From the NCBI RefSeq assembly GCF_963966145.1, contig NC_091056.1:4490217-4554216 (forward strand): a stretch of DNA of 64,000 nt, given 5' to 3'. The position numbers were made by a program, and so were the translations under genes. Positions within the stretch are counted from its first letter, which is position 1; every line of letters begins with the position of its first letter. Below are positions 61,341 through 64,000 of the stretch, piece by piece. The notes under the pieces are model-generated. The model searched no databases and was not told where the DNA came from. It was given only the letters and a program-made list of their open reading frames with translations. This stretch comes from Tenebrio molitor. Lineage: Eukaryota > Arthropoda > Insecta > Coleoptera > Tenebrionidae.

Positions 61341-63410
61341 AAGAATTTTTTGATCTGCGATGTGGGCCTCGATACTGTAACGGTCCGAACAGGTTCGATA
61401 AAATTAAGAATTTTAATTTTAAAATAATTTCAACGAAATATTTTAAATACCGTTCATTTGCGACGGAAATGCTGGTCAGTTGTAAATTTTATTGTTGCTT
61501 TGTTCACAAGAGTGGCACCACACTCCTCAAGTGAAATCTGCCAACCTTTCTTTGAAAATGCAGGTACGCGTCCGGGGCAAAACATAGCCCAAGGGGAACA
61601 AGTGTTCAGGGGAAAGGGAGCGTTGCAATAAATTTATTGTAATTACAAGTTCGACAATTTGGGTCGTCCAGTTAAAATCAGGGGATAATTGAATTAATGA
61701 ATTTGATGTTAGCAGGTTTCAAATTGAGAGAACAACAAAATTAATGTTCATTAGGTTAATTTACTTTTTTTAGCATTCTCAAGTTTGTGGCATATTTGTA
61801 ATTAAAGGGCGAGAATTGCAAATTAAAAACAGAGCGCTTTATCGTAGAAAAGAACTAGAATTGTTTGCATTTTTAGTTAGAAAAGTAACAAAGCAAAGTA
61901 GAAAGGGAGTCGGTAGAAAACACAGAGGACCGGGAAACGGTAAAGCCAGGTAGTCGTAGAAATCAGAGTTGTGAGTGAGAGAGAGAGAATGAAATTTACG
62001 AAGTAATTATTAATTAGAACGGTTTTGGGGAATCAAACCAATGTAGAACAATTTTTAGAAGTAGCAGAACAACGGAACTTAGTTGTATGAAATGGCACTT
62101 GCGTAACAGCGTTTCAAGCCCAATTTAGGTTTCAAAATAAGGTTAATTTGTTCCATTTTAATTATGTTTGTTTCATTTTAATTATGTTTGTTTCATTTTA
62201 ATTATGTTTGTTTCATTTTAATTATGTTTGTTGCATTTTAATTATGTTTGTTTCATTTAAATTCTGTTTAATTCTTGGTGCTGATTTTTATTATTGTATA
62301 GAGTCGGTAATTCAGTGTTCCTGTTTAATTCTATTTGTTCCATTTTTAATTATGTTTGTTTCTTGATGTTGAGGTTTATTATTGTATAGAGTCAGTAATT
62401 TAGTGTTCTTTTCAGAGTTCTAATTCAACAACAAATTATGTACATTCGGTTTGGTCCTAACAAAAGTCCAAATTTAAACATTTAAATTAAGGTTGTACAA
62501 TGCCTAAAAATATTACGTTTCACCAACGCAAGATGGCTCTGAAGTTTCACACTCTGATAGTTGGCGTATAGGCAACACACCAACCTTCTATCCTTCCCTT
62601 TACAGATTTCAATTTCCTTATAGAAATAAGAAGGGTTGATGTCCAAGCACAATTGTTGTTATGTCTATTGACCGGTAGGTGGATTCAAACTCGACCGCTT
62701 CCCTTCACCTCCTTTCCGCCCGAAGCTATGGGTATAATTTATATTTTTACTGAGGGTATAATCCTGTTAACAGGTATACGAGCCCCGTCCAGCTTCAGTT
62801 GGCCCACTTACACTCGCTCCAGAGAAAACTAAATTATATTTTGATATAGGAATTTTTTTCTTCACCAATTTAAAGATTTTTGATACAACCTAAGCCCTAC
62901 TACTATTATTAAAAAAAAAAAATGATAAATTAAACAGAAAATAAAAAATATTATTTAGACGAATGTGAATGTATTTTTAACAACAATTAGCTAGTCTTTT
63001 ATCTAAAGTAAAATATTCGTTCTGAGAATTCCAATGATAAATTTTGATTTGTAGATCTTTCTTTAATGTGCAACTCCAAAAACTTTCATTTTTCTGTTTA
63101 ATTCCTCGTTTACTCCCCGGCAAATTTTGAAAACCTTCTTTCAAAATTTTCCGTATTTCCCCTTCAGATATCTGAAAGAGATTGAAGCTAACATTTTAAA
63201 TAGGTCAATTTAAATTAAAAGTGGATTTGTCAACTTATGGCAAAAATCTCCTCAACCATTCGCTAAACTGGCATCTTCCCCAAAGTTTGACCATTTACTT
63301 TTTACAACATCAATGAACACTTTACTTTGTCTTTAAAGTGAGGTATTTTCTCTTTATAACCCTGCCTGTGGCCTCCAGCATATCGTTACTTAATTACTTA
63401 ATCATATTTT
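61341..63410. other. Unassigned region with local tandem repeats
   Basis: No gene recognised. Bases 61900-62000 and 62550-62830 are less AT-rich. A 75-80-bp diverged duplication (TTTATTATTGTATAGAGTCGG at about 62287, TTTATTATTGTATAGAGTCAG at about 62364) follows a 20-bp tandem array. It could be a decayed LTR or untranslated region. Confidence 0.4.
62151..62270. repeat. Six tandem copies of a 20-bp unit
   Basis: Unit TTTCATTTTAATTATGTTTG, starting at 62151, 62171, 62191, 62211, 62231 and 62251. The middle copies are identical; the first and fifth differ by one base and the last is diverged. Confidence 0.95.
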
Positions 63411-63418
63411 TTCATATA

Positions 63419-63738
63419 CAGTGTGGTGATAAACCAAGGAACAAAATTTATAATAACGTTATTTAATGTTTTCAGGCAAAACGCTCGGACAAGTCAATTT
63501 TATTTTTTAATTAGCCACCTTATAACATAAAAATTTTACTTATGACGTAATGTATTTTTGCACAACGACGTCATGATTATTTTTTTTTTATTTTTTATTA
63601 AATTTTTTAAATTACAACCTCCACTTTTTTTTTCTCTTTTTGATAGACCTTCCTACTACCTAAACGATGAATAAAAAAAATTGTTGCCTTACATAACATT
63701 TTTTTCGACAAAATGACAAATTTTACTCCAAAATATTT
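63419..63738. mobile_element. Left arm of a CAGTGTGG-type MITE
   Basis: It starts CAGTGTGGTGATAAACCAAG behind TA (63417-63418) and follows the left arm of the 12788/35222 copies: GCTCGGACAAGTCAATTTTA, a decayed TGACGTAA/CGACGTCA pair, TGATAGACCTTCCTACTACC, and GACAAAATGACAAATTTTAC. The arm ends where a SINE-like unit begins; the core and right arm are missing. Confidence 0.75.
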
Positions 63739-63965
63739 TTCATGCCGCCGGCCGTTATCGACGGTTTTGCATGATTCAAAATCCGCCGGGAACGTAAAAT
63801 TCCCGGCCTAGTACTTACAAAAGCGACCGTGGCCAGGCAGCATTGAATACAGCCAACAGACTCTGTTTAGGCTCAGGGACGCGAGGGTCGCGGGTTCGAT
63901 TCCGCTAGTGAAACAAATTTTTTATTTTTTAAAAATGATTTAAATTTGTCGGCATGAAAAATTTT
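63739..63965 (+). repeat. tRNA-like SINE candidate with inverted ends
   Basis: GAGGGTCGCGGGTTCGATTC CG at about 63878 is a strong B-box with a T-arm-like stem, the same core word as the SINE at 32458. Upstream is a GC-rich part with CCGGGAACGTAAAATTCCCGG (hairpin). Its ends TTTTTCATGCCG (63729) and CGGCATGAAAAA (63952) are inverted. Downstream of the B-box is an A/T tail. An A-box is not convincing, and the window ends before a target duplication can be confirmed. Confidence 0.5.
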
Positions 63966-64000
63966 GTGGATTACACGTCCAGAAAATGTTTTGCGAGTGC

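Noticed and set aside
62151..62270. Regular 20-bp repeats as a CRISPR array
   Set aside because: The copies are directly adjacent with no spacers, and the host is a eukaryote. It is a simple tandem array.
63878..63905. tRNA gene
   Set aside because: B-box only; no convincing cloverleaf could be drawn around it.

Overview
The window is AT-rich, gene-poor eukaryotic DNA. It is almost certainly from an arthropod and most likely an insect. Nearly everything recognisable is a transposable element: hAT, piggyBac, pogo/Tigger, P, Tc1/mariner-like (IS630 group), PIF/Harbinger, MULE and Mutator-like/YqaJ DNA elements; Ty3/gypsy and BEL/Pao LTR elements; R1/I-like and RTE-like LINEs; and tRNA-derived SINEs. 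Short GT-AG introns, P elements with THAP fingers and the IS630-group families fit an insect. I found no bacterial operon, CRISPR array, rRNA gene or intact tRNA gene, and no convincing ordinary host gene. The species cannot be named from the sequence.

Layout: 1-2115 CGGBP1-like hAT (minus); 2116-5378 piggyBac, cut by three MITEs; 5.4-6.25 kb hAT C-terminus; 6.5-7.85 kb gypsy gag-protease with a MITE in the protease; 8.1-10.6 kb pogo-like gene with a C-terminal zinc finger; 11.1-12.3 kb hAT; 12.37-15.25 kb P-element transposase with an 863-bp MITE directly after its first catalytic motif; 15.5-20.1 kb Tc1-like and hAT pieces; 21.2-22.5 kb YqaJ-nuclease pseudogene carrying a 91-bp-arm hairpin; 22.95-25.07 kb relic of an uncharacterised multicopy family, split by a MITE with an 8-bp target duplication; 25.2-27.4 kb pogo, LINE and BEL/Pao fragments; 28.6-29.3 kb small P-type element encoding only a THAP finger; 32.7-37.8 kb nine-exon Mutator-like/YqaJ gene with no visible defect; 38.4-44.9 kb piggyBac, Tigger and MULE pieces; 45.1-47.4 kb second Mutator-like gene split by a Harbinger element that itself holds a LINE tail; 48.1-52.3 kb solo LTR with a six-unit heat-shock element, containing nested Harbinger elements; 52.4-56.3 kb pogo-like element split by a GC-rich LINE and a half MITE; 56.6-57.4 kb relic of another uncharacterised family; 57656-59258 complete Tc1 element with an intact 344-aa transposase; 59.4-60.9 kb pogo-like pseudogene; 61-64 kb simple repeats, a half MITE and a SINE-like unit.

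Two coding units look functional: the Tc1 transposase (57903-58937, minus) and the spliced Mutator-like/YqaJ gene (37812-32714, minus; nine exons, 2652 nt, all intron phases compatible, one GC-AG intron, two MITEs confined to intron 3). A small two-exon THAP gene (28755-29177) is also open. Several insertions can be subtracted exactly, because target duplications and the interrupted protein both close up. This gives a relative chronology of transposon waves.

The most interesting leads are the intact Mutator/YqaJ gene, the THAP-only P-type element, the heat-shock LTR, the pairs of TGACGTCA palindromes kept in the arms of one MITE family, and the two uncharacterised multicopy families.
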